The translations under genes and the position numbers were made by a program. Positions 1-13,359 of a stretch of DNA of 60,000 bases are shown here, piece by piece. How positions within the stretch are numbered: the first letter of the stretch is position 1; each line of letters opens with the position of its first letter. This stretch comes from Hydractinia symbiolongicarpus (Eukaryota > Cnidaria > Hydrozoa > Anthoathecata > Hydractiniidae), in NCBI RefSeq assembly GCF_029227915.1, contig NC_079877.1, forward strand, positions 23,773,851-23,833,850, written 5' to 3'. A model generated the notes under the pieces. The model was not told the DNA's origin, searched no databases, and was given only the letters and a program-made list of their open reading frames with translations.

Positions 1-49
1 ATAGCTTTATGATGTTCATAGAATATGTAATATTCATTGACTTTTTCAG

Positions 50-335
50 GTATAATGAATATAAATACTACGATTACGCTACCACTTATAATACCACAAA
101 CAAACCCATTGGGCATTTTACACAAGTAGTGTGGAAATCCACAACCACTATTGGTGTTGGTATGGCGAGAAGTGCCTCAGGGACATACATTGTGGCGCGA
201 TATCATCCTAGGGGCAACTATGTTTTGGTGCAGATAGGCGAGAACTACGAAGACGCTCGGCTTCGTGTCTTCTCTGATAATGTTCGACCTAGAAAACACG
301 GAGGTAGGTGTTGTACTATCATTAGGGAATTTTGA
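50..335 (+). CDS. Terminal exon of a CAP (SCP/TAPS) domain protein, GAPR-1-like
   Basis: The exon opens after a good acceptor (tttttcag at 42-49) and reads to a stop at 333-335. The peptide carries the CAP signature GHFTQVVWKSTTTIGVGMA, then a Y-x-P-x-GNY segment (residues YHPRGNY), and ends with DNVRPRK. That matches the C-terminus of GLIPR2/GAPR-1-type CAP proteins, which end shortly after a similar N-V-x-P-x-K motif. CAP proteins are usually secreted or membrane-associated, and their molecular role is often unclear. No cysteine-rich extension follows, so this is not a CRISP. A possible donor at 303 (gtaggt) leaves open a further exon, but the in-frame stop at the family's normal end makes this the simplest last exon. 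Earlier exons lie left of the window. A degenerate second copy is at 17.6 kb. Confidence 0.7.
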
Positions 336-2440
336 CACAAGTACGGGGGACTATCTGCAACAGCGCTGTGAAAACTTTTCATATGAAAAACGCATACTTC
401 ATACGAAGCAGCAACTTTCTTTTCAAGGGTTTACTCTAATGTTAGGGGAACAATCAGGTTTCTTGGATGAATGATCAACTATTCTCTGTATTTTAGCGGT
501 AACACCAACCATCTACGAGTTAGTTCCATCTCGATGTGTCAATGGCTTGAACGGGCAGTGTTCTCTGTACCAACAATATTTTACGTGTAATCACTCCTAC
601 GTAAAAGCACATTGTCCAAAACTTTGCAAGGTTTGCTGATGCTTGTGGCATGATATTTTTACAGCACAACAAATGAAGATGAGTGCAATGAACAATTTTA
701 AGATTGTTTACGTCTTTGTTGACATTCAAGTATCATAAATTAGAGTTTTCAGTTATATGTAAAATATCTTCTTATATTTCTTATATACTCGTCAAAAAAT
801 TTATGTAAAATTCCAGTTTACTTCAAAAAGTTTATATAAATTAGGAAACAGTCTCTTTACTTTAACGATTATTCCTACTATATGTCGGTTTATAATCTTA
901 ACGACTTTCATAATTTTGAAGGTCAGTGTCCTTTTCTTAAGAAGTTATTTATCTTGGCTGACTAAAACGTTAGTAAAAATTACCGACAGTGTTGCAACAT
1001 GTACTAATTATATACAAATGCAGTATTTTGTAAGCTTATCGTAACCATTGTATTAATCCAGTTTAGTTTGTCCGCTTCTGCAATGTTTATACTTCAATTT
1101 CCATATAGTTAATAATTTCTACTTGTTTGATGTTGAAAGTGATTTCTCAACCTACGTGAGAGAAGAAAATCCTATCAAAATTCTTTTTTACGAAAAGTTT
1201 TTGACGAGCGTTTTTTCTGGTTGCTCCACCTGATAGTTTTACTATTGTATTGACCAGTTTAACGCCCACGTCCAAATAAAAGCTCCGAATTTTAGTAACC
1301 GCCCATATTAAAGCCCTTTTTCCAATAAATCGTCCATACTGAAATAAGCACAACCGAGTTAGTTAAAACCAATAAACACACATGGGCTTTTATTCAAATC
1401 TGTGAAAATAAGTATTGGTAGTGATTAGCGTCTGAAAATAGAAATTTATTTAATATGATGAAATAACATTAATGATATAATAATGTTTTTGAATAAACGC
1501 CCAGGGCGTTTAACGGAATCAAATACGGTAGGGGAAACATTGTGTTTTGGTATTAACAAAGTGTTGAATTAAATGGGAGAAAAACAATAATAACATCCTT
1601 TGTGGCATCCACACATTAAGTTTAGGTGGGAAAATCAATATAAATTTTTTAAATTCTAAAGCTTGTATTATAATAATTTTCGTCTATGAACCGTTAGGTG
1701 TTTATTCAATTTTGACCAAAACACCGAAATGGAATTTCAGTTTGCCCCACAAAATTTTTCAAACACGATTATCCACTAAACCAAAGCCAAGTGTACAAAG
1801 CCACTGCACATGTCCAAAGGATTACTGCGCATGCGTGCGAAGTTACGGTGCATGTGCTCTATTTATAAGCCCGATAAGAAAAATTCCATATAAACAGAGT
1901 ACGTCATAGCGGTTCGAAAACCATTTCGCTTCCATACCTTGTAAAGGTTACTTTAATCACTCGTTTGAAAATGTGCAAAAATTCTCAGAGAAACATAATT
2001 AAAAGTTTTTGTATATGTACTGCTGACGTTATCAAAATACCCTATATTTTTCCATTGTTTTTCTGTCTAAGTAGATTTTTCCTTATCGAATGTGCTACCT
2101 TTCGGCAGAGTAGGCAGACACCGCTAGTATAAGTAAAACACCAGATCTTTGTTACTCAACGAATGTTTTAGTACAAAATAACTCCTTTGTTAAATGTTTG
2201 CTTTCATTGGAGCTAGTAGATGGAACATCACATAATATTAATCACTTTGTTAGCCGGTAACAATATCACCTTGCATCATAAATTTTATTGCCCTTTGGAA
2301 ATCTCTATTAAAAACCATTAGCCTGGGCATTGAAATTTGGCCAAATAATTTGGCCATTAAATTTTCAAGAACGTCTGCCGTCTAAGACATAATGTGGAAG
2401 GAAGAAAAAATACACTTAAATGTTTTCTTACATTTTCATA
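336..2440. other. Intergenic, no gene seen
   Basis: AT-rich spacer between the CAP terminal exon and the 3' end of receptor copy 1. Only short unsupported open frames. From about 918 onward it is recognisably homologous to 17,745 onward (for example the run around tgtactaattatatacaaa), so it belongs to the tandem duplication. Confidence 0.6.
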
Positions 2441-2442
2441 AT

Positions 2443-2448
2443 TTTATT
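2443..2448 (-). promoter_or_regulatory. Candidate poly(A) signal of receptor copy 1
   Basis: AATAAA on the minus strand, about 450 nt past the stop of the last copy 1 exon. It is conserved in position and context with the signal at 22,647 in copy 2 (tgcatttt...ttatt...ttacaactt), which supports a shared 3' end. Confidence 0.4.
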
Positions 2449-4526
2449 TCACTTACAACTTTATCAATTAATCAATTATTCGACTTACAACTTAATCTAA
2501 ATTCATCTGTGATTTAACGATGTTAGGAGTGCCTTCCTAAGTATACACTTTTTTTTTATAAGAACACTGTCTTTTAACCAATATGTCTGAAAATAGATTG
2601 AAATTTTCCTTAATTTGTTCTTAATTTTTATTCCTCATTTATCTTTGTTTTCTTTATAAATAACTGCGATATTTTATCTGACGCTGTAAATAACATTATA
2701 GTTATGAAATTGATACATCTTTTGTTTTAGTTAAAGAAAAAAGGCCCCTTTTATATTTGACTGGGAAAAAAGAAACCTTATTGTGCTGTGTAAATAGGTC
2801 TCCAAAAATTGGATCTTGACATTGAAAGCCTTGGGATTTTCCTAAATTTTTTTAAAGATCTTTAGGTTTTTAAGACTGATTTCGTTAAAAAATTTTCTTC
2901 TAAAAAAACGTGCATTTTATGCATTCCAGTAGAATTTCCTTGGATATATCCTTAGCATCAAACTGTGTGCCAGGTTTTGGTGTTCTCTTCACTTTGGCAT
3001 CTGTAATTCCCGCATAATTGCTAAAAAAAAAGTCAAAACGATTAACCCTATCATGGTAGGGAGATGCCTCCTACCCTGGGGTCCCTTGTCTGTAATTTTT
3101 GATTCCCTGTCAGGATTGGCCTCAAACATGCGGTACTTAAGTTTTAAGCTACATGACAATGATTATGCAGAAAGATTAATTATTGCTACCAGCAAGTAAT
3201 CAATTGCTTGAAAAATATTTTAGGGTTTTGTACCACTTTGATGTAAAAACAGAATTATACCTTTAAATATTTCAAATAAATATTTTTATTTCATTCATAT
3301 CTACAAAAGAATCAACAAGAAAAGGTGAAAAACTTAATTCTGGATAATCTGGATAATAATGTAGAAGTTTGGCAGAACGGGACCCTTTAGAACTTTCTTG
3401 AAAAGTGTACATTGCAAAAATGTTTCACAATCCTAAATTTGTTACAGACATTAGCAGTTAGCTAAGTCAACAGACGCTAAAATGAGGCATCCGTCTTTTA
3501 TAGTTTGTCATAGATGTTGTATTTGCCAAAAAGCTTCAAAAATAAAGTTTTTGCCTCCCTTAACCTTTCACTGGATCACTGTGACCGCAACCTGAATAGG
3601 GTGAAACACTAGTAAGCAATAAGTGTAAATAAGTTTCATGCAGTAAGATTTATACCTTCCTTCTGATAATAAATTTCTTGGTTGGACTCCTCGCTAACTT
3701 CGTAACCTTCTGATATTGATTCATTTGGTTGTATATAGTTTGGAAAATCGCCTTTCTCAAACATTTCTTCGTAAAGTCCTGTTGATCCTAAAAATGAATT
3801 TTGTTTTTAATATATTTTTTTAAAATTTAAAAAATTTCAAACATGTAAAACGCATTGTGTAAGCTGAATTCATTTAAGCATCATTTACCGTAACTGCTAT
3901 CGGTGCGTCGGTTCGAATATTCGAGCGGCGTAATTGCGCGTGAGCTTTGTATTTCAGGTGCAGGTGGTGGAACAATTGGCGGAGAAAGATTTCTTCTTCC
4001 TGAAGCATACATGTACAATTGCTCTCTAGATCTAAATTTGTCTTCTTTTCTGAAGTTAAAAACAAATCATGTTTTTCATCACCTATCTACGCGGTCTTTT
4101 GTAAAGGCTTCTTTCTATACTCCGCAACTGCGCAAAAAAGCCCTTAGGCATCCCTCATTTCGTGAAAATGCGCATGTGCTGAAAAAACTCATCAGATGTC
4201 ATGTGCTTTTTACTATAGCGCGGAATGCAATCAAATGGAAAAAAGCCTTAACTAACATTATCACATAGGCATTGATCACATATGGCAATGTTAACAAGCA
4301 TAATATTTTAAAATCTGCGTTGTCACCAATTTACCATAACTAATTGGTTACAATACGACGCAAAACATGTATTTGCCGACCTTCTTACAATATAAGAAGA
4401 GCTGTCAGCAGTCTAATTTACGCTCTCTGTAATATGTTCAAGAATATCACGATATTTTTTTTAGACCTTGGCAGGCATTAAAAGGGTATTTATGTGTGTA
4501 ATGATTCTATTGTGTTTGCCACTTAC

Positions 4527-4786
4527 TCTGACTTTTTCGAGTATATTCGCACCGCTACCAAAGCAATAAGAACCAACAGTCCTCCAACAGATGCCACCAT
4601 GAGATACACTAATGTCATATCAGGTTTTGGAATAGATAGATTAGTTAGTGTAGGTTCTATTGTTGTTGATGTTGTTGAAGTTGATTTTGTGATTGTTTTT
4701 GTTGGTGGTGGTGATGGAGGTAATGTTATTGTTTCAGTTGTTGTTGTCGTTGTTGTTGTTGGTGGTGGTGGTGGTCGTGCTCGTGG

Positions 4787-4853
<67 letters not shown>

Positions 4854-4896
4854 GCAGGTGTCGATGACTGAATGATAGGTGCTTCTGTTGGTGACT
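4527..4896 (-). other. Copy 1 stalk + transmembrane exon (intact part of the pseudogene)
   Basis: Encodes EAPIIQSSTPAT, about 23 threonines from an (ACA)n microsatellite at 4790-4855, a Pro-rich patch (TPRARPPPPP), more Thr, then the membrane helix TLVYLMVASVGGLLVLIALV and the basic stop-transfer VRIYSKKSE. In copy 2 these parts lie in two exons. Here the second half of the stalk exon, the intron and the first half of the TM exon have been removed in frame, joining LTNLSIPK directly to PDMTLVY. Acceptor gtttag and donor GA|gtaag are kept and the phases still fit. Confidence 0.7.
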
Positions 4897-5769
4897 CTAA
4901 ACGCATACACTTACATCTGACGTTATTTTATGAATAACATCCCTTTTTTACTAAAGAACAAACTTTACCTATGCATGTAGAACCTTCTGTAGGAGGTTTG
5001 TAGAAACCAGGCTTGCATTCGCATTTATATCCACCTTGAGTATTGATACATATTTCGTTTGTTCTCAAACATTTGAAGTGACGCATTCGTTGAGATCTGA
5101 GTATTTAAATGACATTGTGCAAGAAAGATCTGAAACCAGTGTAAACACAACTAAAATAACATATTTGTTGTAATAACTACCTAAGCAACCAGTTTCCTCT
5201 TTGATTGTTCTTTTAACTCCATTACCAAGAACCTGGTTTACACAAACAGATTCCTGTTAAACAGGATTCATGTCGCAAGGACTTGTTGAACAATTTCCAT
5301 GTGCTAAAGGAAGCTTCATCTTTCCAATTATGAAGTACATGACTAGACATGGTGAGGGGTCTTTTTATAAGATCAAGAGTTACATTGCAAAAAATATCAC
5401 AGAATAAAAAGAATTAAAAAATATAGGGTAAGAGTCGTTCTTGCCACAACGAAGTAACTAACAATAGCCTGGTTTAAACGAAATAAGAATTGCAAGGAAT
5501 TCATTTTATTTAGAATATAATTATAGATAAAAATATAATTGCAGGTTTAACTTAACGATAGAAAGCGCTTGATGTGTGCTGCATGATATTCCTTCACTCA
5601 GAGCTCTATCCTTTTTACGACACACAGTTTATCAAAAGCGCTCGACCTGTTATGTGGCGCGGGGTCCGAAAATAAAAATGTGCAAATAACGTTTTTAAAA
5701 GAGTGGCGACTGTCCCCCTGAGCTGCATTATTAATTTAGAACCCAGTAATTTTTTTTTAAGTTAAATAG

Positions 5770-7060
5770 GAGAAGAAACACCTTATGCAAAGCCAATCGA
5801 ACATAGCGAGAATCAAAATTTCTTTCGTTGGTATAGAATTTTAATGCAATAACTTATTTAAAAATCCTATAATATCTTTTAGGTAACTTATACTGTTTCT
5901 GAAACAAAGCATACAAGGCAAGGAAAGCACAGAAAAAATAGTTCCCTGTGAATATTTAAGTGAGTTGTTTTTTGAGCTTGTCAAACGTAAATCTCTCGCA
6001 AAGAAAAAAACGGTTAAGAGAAATTTTGTAGACATGAGGCAATGAATATCGAAGATTTTTTTGCAAAATCGGAAGAGCTAGGTGAAAGAAATAAAACACG
6101 TTGTCTAAACTAATTAAAATTATTACTTTCAACTATGGTTAGACCTTGTTTTTTCTGGAATGAAACTACGAAAGATTTCATGCATGAACCTAAATAGCAT
6201 TCCAATCATACACGTGCGTCGTTTGCAAAACTAACGATAAAATGTCATTTTTGCGGCGCTAAGACAGCGAGTGAAGCCTATTTGCCATTTAAGCGACCAA
6301 AAATATTTCTTACCAAGGAACTTTTTTAAAAGTTAGTCAGCTGTCCACTAATAACCTTTTGTCCAGTATTGCCTATGTCCTCCAGATTAAAAAGTGTTTC
6401 ACCTACTGACGTATTTCAAAGAAGATTTTTTTTGCGTACTGGGTCTGAAATGACTATTCGACGCAAATTGTGCAAATCAAAATAGAAAATCAAATCACGA
6501 CGTTTAAAATTTCTTTTTTTGAATAGGAAAATAGAAAAAAAACGTAAACAATAAAAACTGCTAATGTAGTTTTGTCATGTTCAATCATTTTTTTTATAGC
6601 TAGCTAACGAATTTTACAAAAAACTTCCTAACCTGCTTTTATTTCTCTTTGCGCTACAAAAAAACCCATATTTTTTATATTTTAGATTACTCAAGCAGTA
6701 AGTACAAAACGATGGCGATAGTAATAGATAGTTTTAGTATAGAAATATTCTTTAACAAGTATTGTTAAGAACTTTAAATACGCTTGCCAGTAAAGAAAAT
6801 GTTTAAAACTCCCTTTTCTTCTTTCTTTGTTTTGTAATTTAACTTAGTTTAGCGAACAAAAGAATAGAATGCCAGTTTTACTGTATTGATTAATAACTCT
6901 CAAAATTCAACGCATGCAGGGTAGTTTAATGTTGTTGGCGATCTAATAAAAACATAACAAAGAAATCAAACTCGAAACGATGGTTATCCGTTATGTTGTA
7001 ACTTTGAAATGTTTATCAAATTCAAAGACAAATTCAAATTCCAAAATAAAAATTAGAATA
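5770..7060. repeat. Dispersed repeat in copy 1 intron, related to 34.3-36.9 kb
   Basis: Sits in the intron between two EGF exons of copy 1. The part 6240-6520 matches 34,340-34,610 (shared tttcttaccaaggaac and gtgcaaatcaaaat). The part 6540-7060 matches 36,300-36,870 (shared tatagctagctaacgaattt and aacttagtttagcgaaca). In the second locus the two halves are split by about 1.7 kb. Copy 2 lacks it at this site, so it inserted after the duplication. No coding capacity or clear terminal repeats seen. Class unknown. Confidence 0.5.
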
Positions 7061-8820
7061 TGATGGGTCTTTGTTTTATTGAGTTATCCAGGAATGTTGG
7101 ACTGATTCCGTGGCAAAAGTAAAACACGAAATTAATATTTTTAATAATGAAGCGCTATTGAACGTTTATGGTGTTTACATTTGAACATTTTAAGGATAAA
7201 ATAGAAAGGAACTGAAATGAATTTTGTATCCAAATATAAACGCAACGCAGGCCACGTAATATAAAATTTTAACCAAATCCATTTTGCATAATATACATAC
7301 CGTTGCAGCCAGTGGCCACGTTGAAACCTAAAAATCCATTGCCGACAAATCCAGCATTACATATGCAACCAACTTGATCAACAGAAAAGCGAGAACTCTC
7401 GCTGCTGCGCACTTTGACATTGACCATCAATCAGCTAAAATTAATAAAAAGAAAACGTGATTTCTAAATACCTGTTAAATTGTGTTGAATTCATCATAAT
7501 ATGATTCTTGGGCAATGTAGACTAACTAGTCAAGAAAACTTTCTTTTTTGAAGTCGTCGTAACATAAACAAGTCAAGTATTCGGGAGTCAAAAAAATATC
7601 CTTAAGCATACCTTTATATCGGCTCATATAAGTTCCAATCCATAGAGAATCCAACGCATAATCTCCGCTGTAACCCTTTCTTGTCACACCAAAGCGAACC
7701 TGCGAAGTACAATATATTTATTAAAAGTCGAGATGAAATGCGAACCATCTATTTCTTAAAACAGTCCCAATTTTCAAAGTATTATCTGCGGTAATTGTTG
7801 TGCCGTAATTATTGTAATCGACTGTCTATATTTCAAAGTTGGTGATCTTAAAAACATGAAGGATAATGGCTTGACTACCCCTCTTAATTTCATTTTTTCT
7901 CACTTCCTTTTTTTTTGTTTCTAAATAACGAACATAGAAATCCCATAAAGGCACATCGTTGTTACGATTAGCCTAAGGTTTACTTATATTCACCAAAACA
8001 TGTCATAGCAAATAATCACTCCCTACTATCTTTCCGGTGGCCAGGAAGTAGTTCCTTCTATTTTTATAAGTTCTTATAAAGCCATACTTTTCTTAGCAAA
8101 GAGGTAAACTCCAGTATTTTAATTATAGTAAAGAATTACTCCCTACTACATTTATATTAGTCAGGAAGTAATCCCAGTATTTTATCTTTGTAACACCTTG
8201 GAAGACAAAACTTTCCATTAGTTTTCACCTTAACAAGGAAGCCTTACCAGCATTACGTGGAGCTTAAAACGCAGATTTAATTATTGTATTAGATCATGGA
8301 TTTTGATGAGCGTTTATAAGAAGATTTGCGTTCAAATGCTTAAAAATTGTTATTTTTAATGTTTTTATTAGTTGTTTCGCATGCTTAGATCTTGAAACGC
8401 TACTCTAAATTAATTTACAGAATCACGTACTTTCAACGAACGACTCCACGGTTCAGTTTTTTTAATTATTTTTGGCCAAGAATTATTAACACGCTATTTA
8501 TTAAATACAGTTTTTCACAAGGTGCTAAAGTATGAAATGTCTTTACTTTTCTTTCATTTTTTTAACAGTTCCTTCAGTAAATGTTGCACCAAAGTTATAT
8601 TTTGTAAAAAAAACTTCCAAAGTGCTTTATCGAGCAAAACGGTCAAAAATCTCATTAATCAAGGTTATGCAAGTAATATATGATACAACTTAGGCCTTTA
8701 GACACTTCTTGGAAAGAAAGTGCACATTTCAACAATCAATATTTCGAGTTTTACATACATCAGCAATTACTTATGCGACGAAATATAGTAATGAGATCAC
8801 CATCTTTGTTAGTTTATGAG

Positions 8821-9108
8821 GTATGTCTGTCAAAAGGTCTGTCTGTCAAAAGGTGTGTCTGTCAAAAGGTGTGTCTGTCAAAAGGTGTGTCTGTCAAAAG
8901 GTCTGTCTGTCAAAAGGTCTGTCTGTCAAAAGGTGTGTCTGTCAAAAGGTCTGTCTGTCAAAAGGTCTGTCTGTCAAAAGGTGTGTCTGTCAAAAGGTCT
9001 GTCTGTCAAAAGGTCTGTCTGTCAAAAGGTCTGTCTGTCAAAAGGTCTGTCTGTCAAAAGGTCTGTCTGTCAAAAGGTCTGTCTGTCAAAAGGTATGTCT
9101 GTCAAAAG
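8821..9108 (+). repeat. 16-bp minisatellite, 18 units
   Basis: Eighteen head-to-tail units of GTxTGTCTGTCAAAAG, where x is C in most units, G in five and A in the first and last. Unit length is not a multiple of three and has no stops, so open frames across it are artefacts. It runs straight into the (GTCT)n array, and its own core is GTCTGTCTGTC. Confidence 0.95.
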
Positions 9109-9595
<487 letters not shown>

Positions 9596-9904
9596 CAGCT
9601 CTGCCAAGCTAGTCAGCTAGCCTAATCTATTTTTAATTTTTTGAAGTTTTTATTCAGTCATGTATAGGAACTTTTTAACCTAGCCAAAATTATTTATTTT
9701 TATGTTTGGCTTTGTCGCTAGCTTGCTAGCTGCTTCTTTATATCTGGTTTAAAAGTTAAAGTAGCCAAATGCAGTTTAGCAAGATTCTTAATTAATAGTT
9801 CTTATGCTAAATGCAGTAATGTAGCTATTCCTTTTTACTTGTGTCATGAACACTTATTTTACAAATAAAATTGCAAGAAAACAAAGTTATTGTTTTACCT
9901 GGGT
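9596..9904. other. Spacer, nothing recognised
   Basis: AT-rich single-copy DNA between the first TCTG array and the large 2.3 kb repeat. No exon or terminal repeat seen. Confidence 0.5.
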
Positions 9905-12190
9905 GGGTTAACAGCTGTTTATTCCTGTATTTTTACTTTAACCAAAGATGAAAAAACGTTTTTTTGGAAAAGGGTATTACACCTATGCGGATATGCAATA
10001 TGTTTTCTTGTTTCTGTTTGACAGGCAAAAAAACAGGTTGTAAACTGTGTTTTCATTTTTTAATTTTACAAAACTTTTTTACAAAATAAAATTGCTGAGT
10101 GATTGTTTTAGCTGCCCACTGTTTTTCTGTTTACTGAAGTTAGCACATAGCTTTTTTGGAACAGGGTAATATGCCTATATACGGATGTGCGACACGGCAC
10201 ACCTGTACTTAGAGCTTAGTACAGTGTTACGATGGTCTTTCCTGTGTGTCTATGTAACCGAAGTTGCGGTAAAGTAATTTTGTTGAAGGGTATTATACCT
10301 ATATGCATTGGCGTTACCTGTACTAAGCGTTCAGTTCATAGTAACATTCACTTTTAAACTTTCATAAAACTCAAAAGGTTTCTTCAGCTGTTTTTGCTAT
10401 GACGGGGCAACAACAGGTTGTAAACTGTGCCTTTATTTCAGCTGAATGTGCAGGAAAGCTATTTTTTGAAATATATATCATACCACACAATAATAACACA
10501 ATGATGTTGTGTGCGCTATACTCGTTTTACGAAATACTACATTACATATATACCTTTAGTAGAGAGCTCCATCTAAATGTGTGGATAGTGTACTGTTCTT
10601 ATTAATTGCTTCATCGGGTGTTTAAGCTTGGCTAACACTTTGAGTTGTGCCTTAAACCGGCGTTTCGAAGCTGGGTTTCCTGGTTAGTTACATATATTTT
10701 TCCTTTTCTTTACAGAATCGATATGCTAAAATAAAGTTTTTTGTATTTTTATACAAAGAACCACTGTTATTGGGAGCTGGAATGACATTATTTCCAGTAA
10801 CATGCTTGAGAAATCCTTAATAATTCTGTACTTTGCTATTAGCTGGAGGTTAGCATAACATTTTTTTGCACAATACTTTCTAGAAAACTTAAGTATTTTT
10901 ACAAATGATACCAGAAATTGTCGTAGGACTTACACGATAGCTAAATGAAATGTTAAATTGAACATCTTTGGTTGACAAATACCGTAGAGCAACAAGGAGA
11001 TATCCATCAGGTGATGTTGTGGGACGTTGTCTGGGTGACCCATAATCAGTGGATCAAACCAGTGGAGTATTTTCTCGAATTCTGCTGAAGACCTGCAACA
11101 GTTTTTTAAGAAACACTCATTATCAAAAATCTTAGATCTTTGACGAGACCTTGAAATTCTCTATATGTTATATGTATATCTTTATTATTTAAATGAGCAA
11201 TCATTTCTTATTTCTTCCTTAAACCCCTGTGCGTCTGATATATCAAAAAATTATTTTTCTTCCCTATTGGTTGTTCTCGATTGTTTTTAGTAGCCATGTT
11301 TGTTTGCATTTAATTTACGCTCCCGCCAAAATTTAAAAATGAAAATAAAAAACTCTCCCGCTCAACAGAAAACATCTACCCGCTCGCTCAATCTTTCTCT
11401 ATTTAACATTAAACTTAATGTTTGTATCAATTTAGGTAATTTAATTATTGTGTATCTTTTAATGTGTATCTTTTAATGCTAGGATAGCAAAAATTTGTTT
11501 CGAAAGAGTAGAAAACTTGTACCTTCGTGAGCTGTTAATTTTCTTGTAGTATGCTTTAGTACTTCTTTCTACTTTAACGACATGCTTTTACGCGCCTAAC
11601 GCTCTGAGAAGTCTACAACAATCTACCGGTTTAGTAGCATGAACGGACGAATTGACACGTGATGCACAAATATAGGTTGAACCTAATAATACAGAGCAGG
11701 ACGAAAATATTTACTGGTTTTGTACTAGTTTTCTAGTTTCTGCGTTGATGCAACGTTCAAATGAATAAAATTTCAAATTTTTAGTTAAGTTAGTTACTTG
11801 CTTGATGATCTTCATTTTCAAAAAATTTTAAATATCGGAGAGTCTTACGAATACTAGTTCAAATTCTCTCGGGTTTGTTGAAAATGCCCTACATTAGCAA
11901 AGTCTGTCCTTTGCAATAATTTATTGTTTTAAACCTTGTAACGAAAAGCAATTGAGGAAGCCGTTTTTGTGTAAGTAGCTTTTTGAATTTGTCAAAGTGA
12001 ACTTGTCAATGTCGAAAGCGAAGTTAGAAGTGGGGATCTTACTATGTTTAGTTGGATACAAAATTGTAAGGAATACTAATATTTCCGACGATCTTTCGCA
12101 CCTTTCTGGGTCGTGGAAAGGTTTGTTCCACAATGCTCACATTATGGAAAGTGTAGCTGGCGCATTTTAGACGTTGAATACTCAGCCTAC
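9905..12190 (-). repeat. Large duplicated repeat, unit 1 (carries PIF/Harbinger remnant)
   Basis: Nearly identical to 13,360-16,530 once an 888-bp insertion in that copy is removed. Identity begins at gggttaacagctgtttattc in both. The first 1.1 kb shows almost no differences. The distal part from about 11,200 is more diverged. Unit 1 ends where the second TCTG array starts (ctacaccg|tcaatgtctg). A short frame at 10,399-10,605 is identical in both units but has no gene-like features. Confidence 0.85.
10904..11092 (-). pseudogene. PIF/Harbinger-like transposase fragment (unit 1)
   Basis: Read on the minus strand, two frames joined by a frameshift give EFEKILHWFDPL, then RPTTSPDGYLLVALRYLST, then NISFSYRVSPTTISGII. 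The pattern (F-x-x-LL, Arg-Pro-x3-Ser-P, LxALRYLxT, SFxxRVSPxTIxxII) matches the N-terminal helical part of the DDE_Tnp_4 transposases of PIF/Harbinger elements. The catalytic DDE region is not seen. Recognised by eye, not by profile search. Confidence 0.55.
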
Positions 12191-12197
12191 ACCGTCA

Positions 12198-12958
<761 letters not shown>

Positions 12959-13359
12959 GAAATGATAGCGGAGGCTTCTTTATTCTTGCGTCTCTGAAAA
13001 ACCGGGGGTTTGAAATATTTGATTTCGTTATATGATAGTATGCTATTTGTTCTTATTCATAATTTAAAAAGAATAAAAATAATATATGACTGATGCTATT
13101 TTAATTATCAAGCCCCTTCATAAAAATTAAATGTTCTAGCGATGACGGCATGCTTAGTGGAGATCTGATTTAATGGTGGCCATTTTAAGGGTTTTAAGTC
13201 GCTTTCTAACCTTTTTGTTTTCTAAAAAATTGTATTGGGTTTGTTATATGTCTTGCATGTTAAGATAAAAACATTGGCACGTTGTATAATGATGTAAGTC
13301 TTAAACAAACGAATTTTAACATTTTGTTTACACACGTGGATTTTGGGGTGCATGGCTGA
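12959..13359. other. Spacer, nothing recognised
   Basis: AT-rich, not part of either copy of the 2.3 kb repeat. No gene seen. Confidence 0.5.

Larger units (their letters stand above)
2900..7699 (-). pseudogene. Receptor copy 1: 5'-truncated, frame-broken MAM/EGF/TM paralog
   Basis: Exons homologous to the intact gene at 22.7-32.5 kb, in transcription order: end of MAM domain 7612-7699 (VRFGVTRKGYSGDYALDSLW, intact); EGF 7301-7434 (4 nt short, early in-frame stop, first cysteines lost); EGF 5181-5303 (4-nt and 2-nt deletions, stop after DMNPV); calcium-binding-type EGF 4969-5096 (1-nt deletion, stop after ECVTSNV); fused Thr-stalk plus transmembrane exon 4527-4896; cytoplasmic exons 3889-4049 and 3656-3787; last exon 2900-3020. 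The signal-peptide exon and the first three MAM exons are absent. No start codon or leader is visible, so a normal receptor cannot be made. All exons from the stalk onward are open and well conserved. Either this half decays more slowly, is refreshed by gene conversion, or is still expressed from another promoter. Confidence 0.75.

Noticed and set aside
4494-4871. Plus-strand Val/Leu-rich frames
   Set aside because: Antisense shadow of the Thr-rich stalk exon on the minus strand.
8821-9108. CRISPR-like regular repeat
   Set aside because: Units are contiguous without spacers and the DNA is eukaryotic. It is a minisatellite.
10399-10605. 68-residue frame identical at 13,854-14,060
   Set aside because: Identity reflects the duplicated repeat. 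No domain, leader or splice support.
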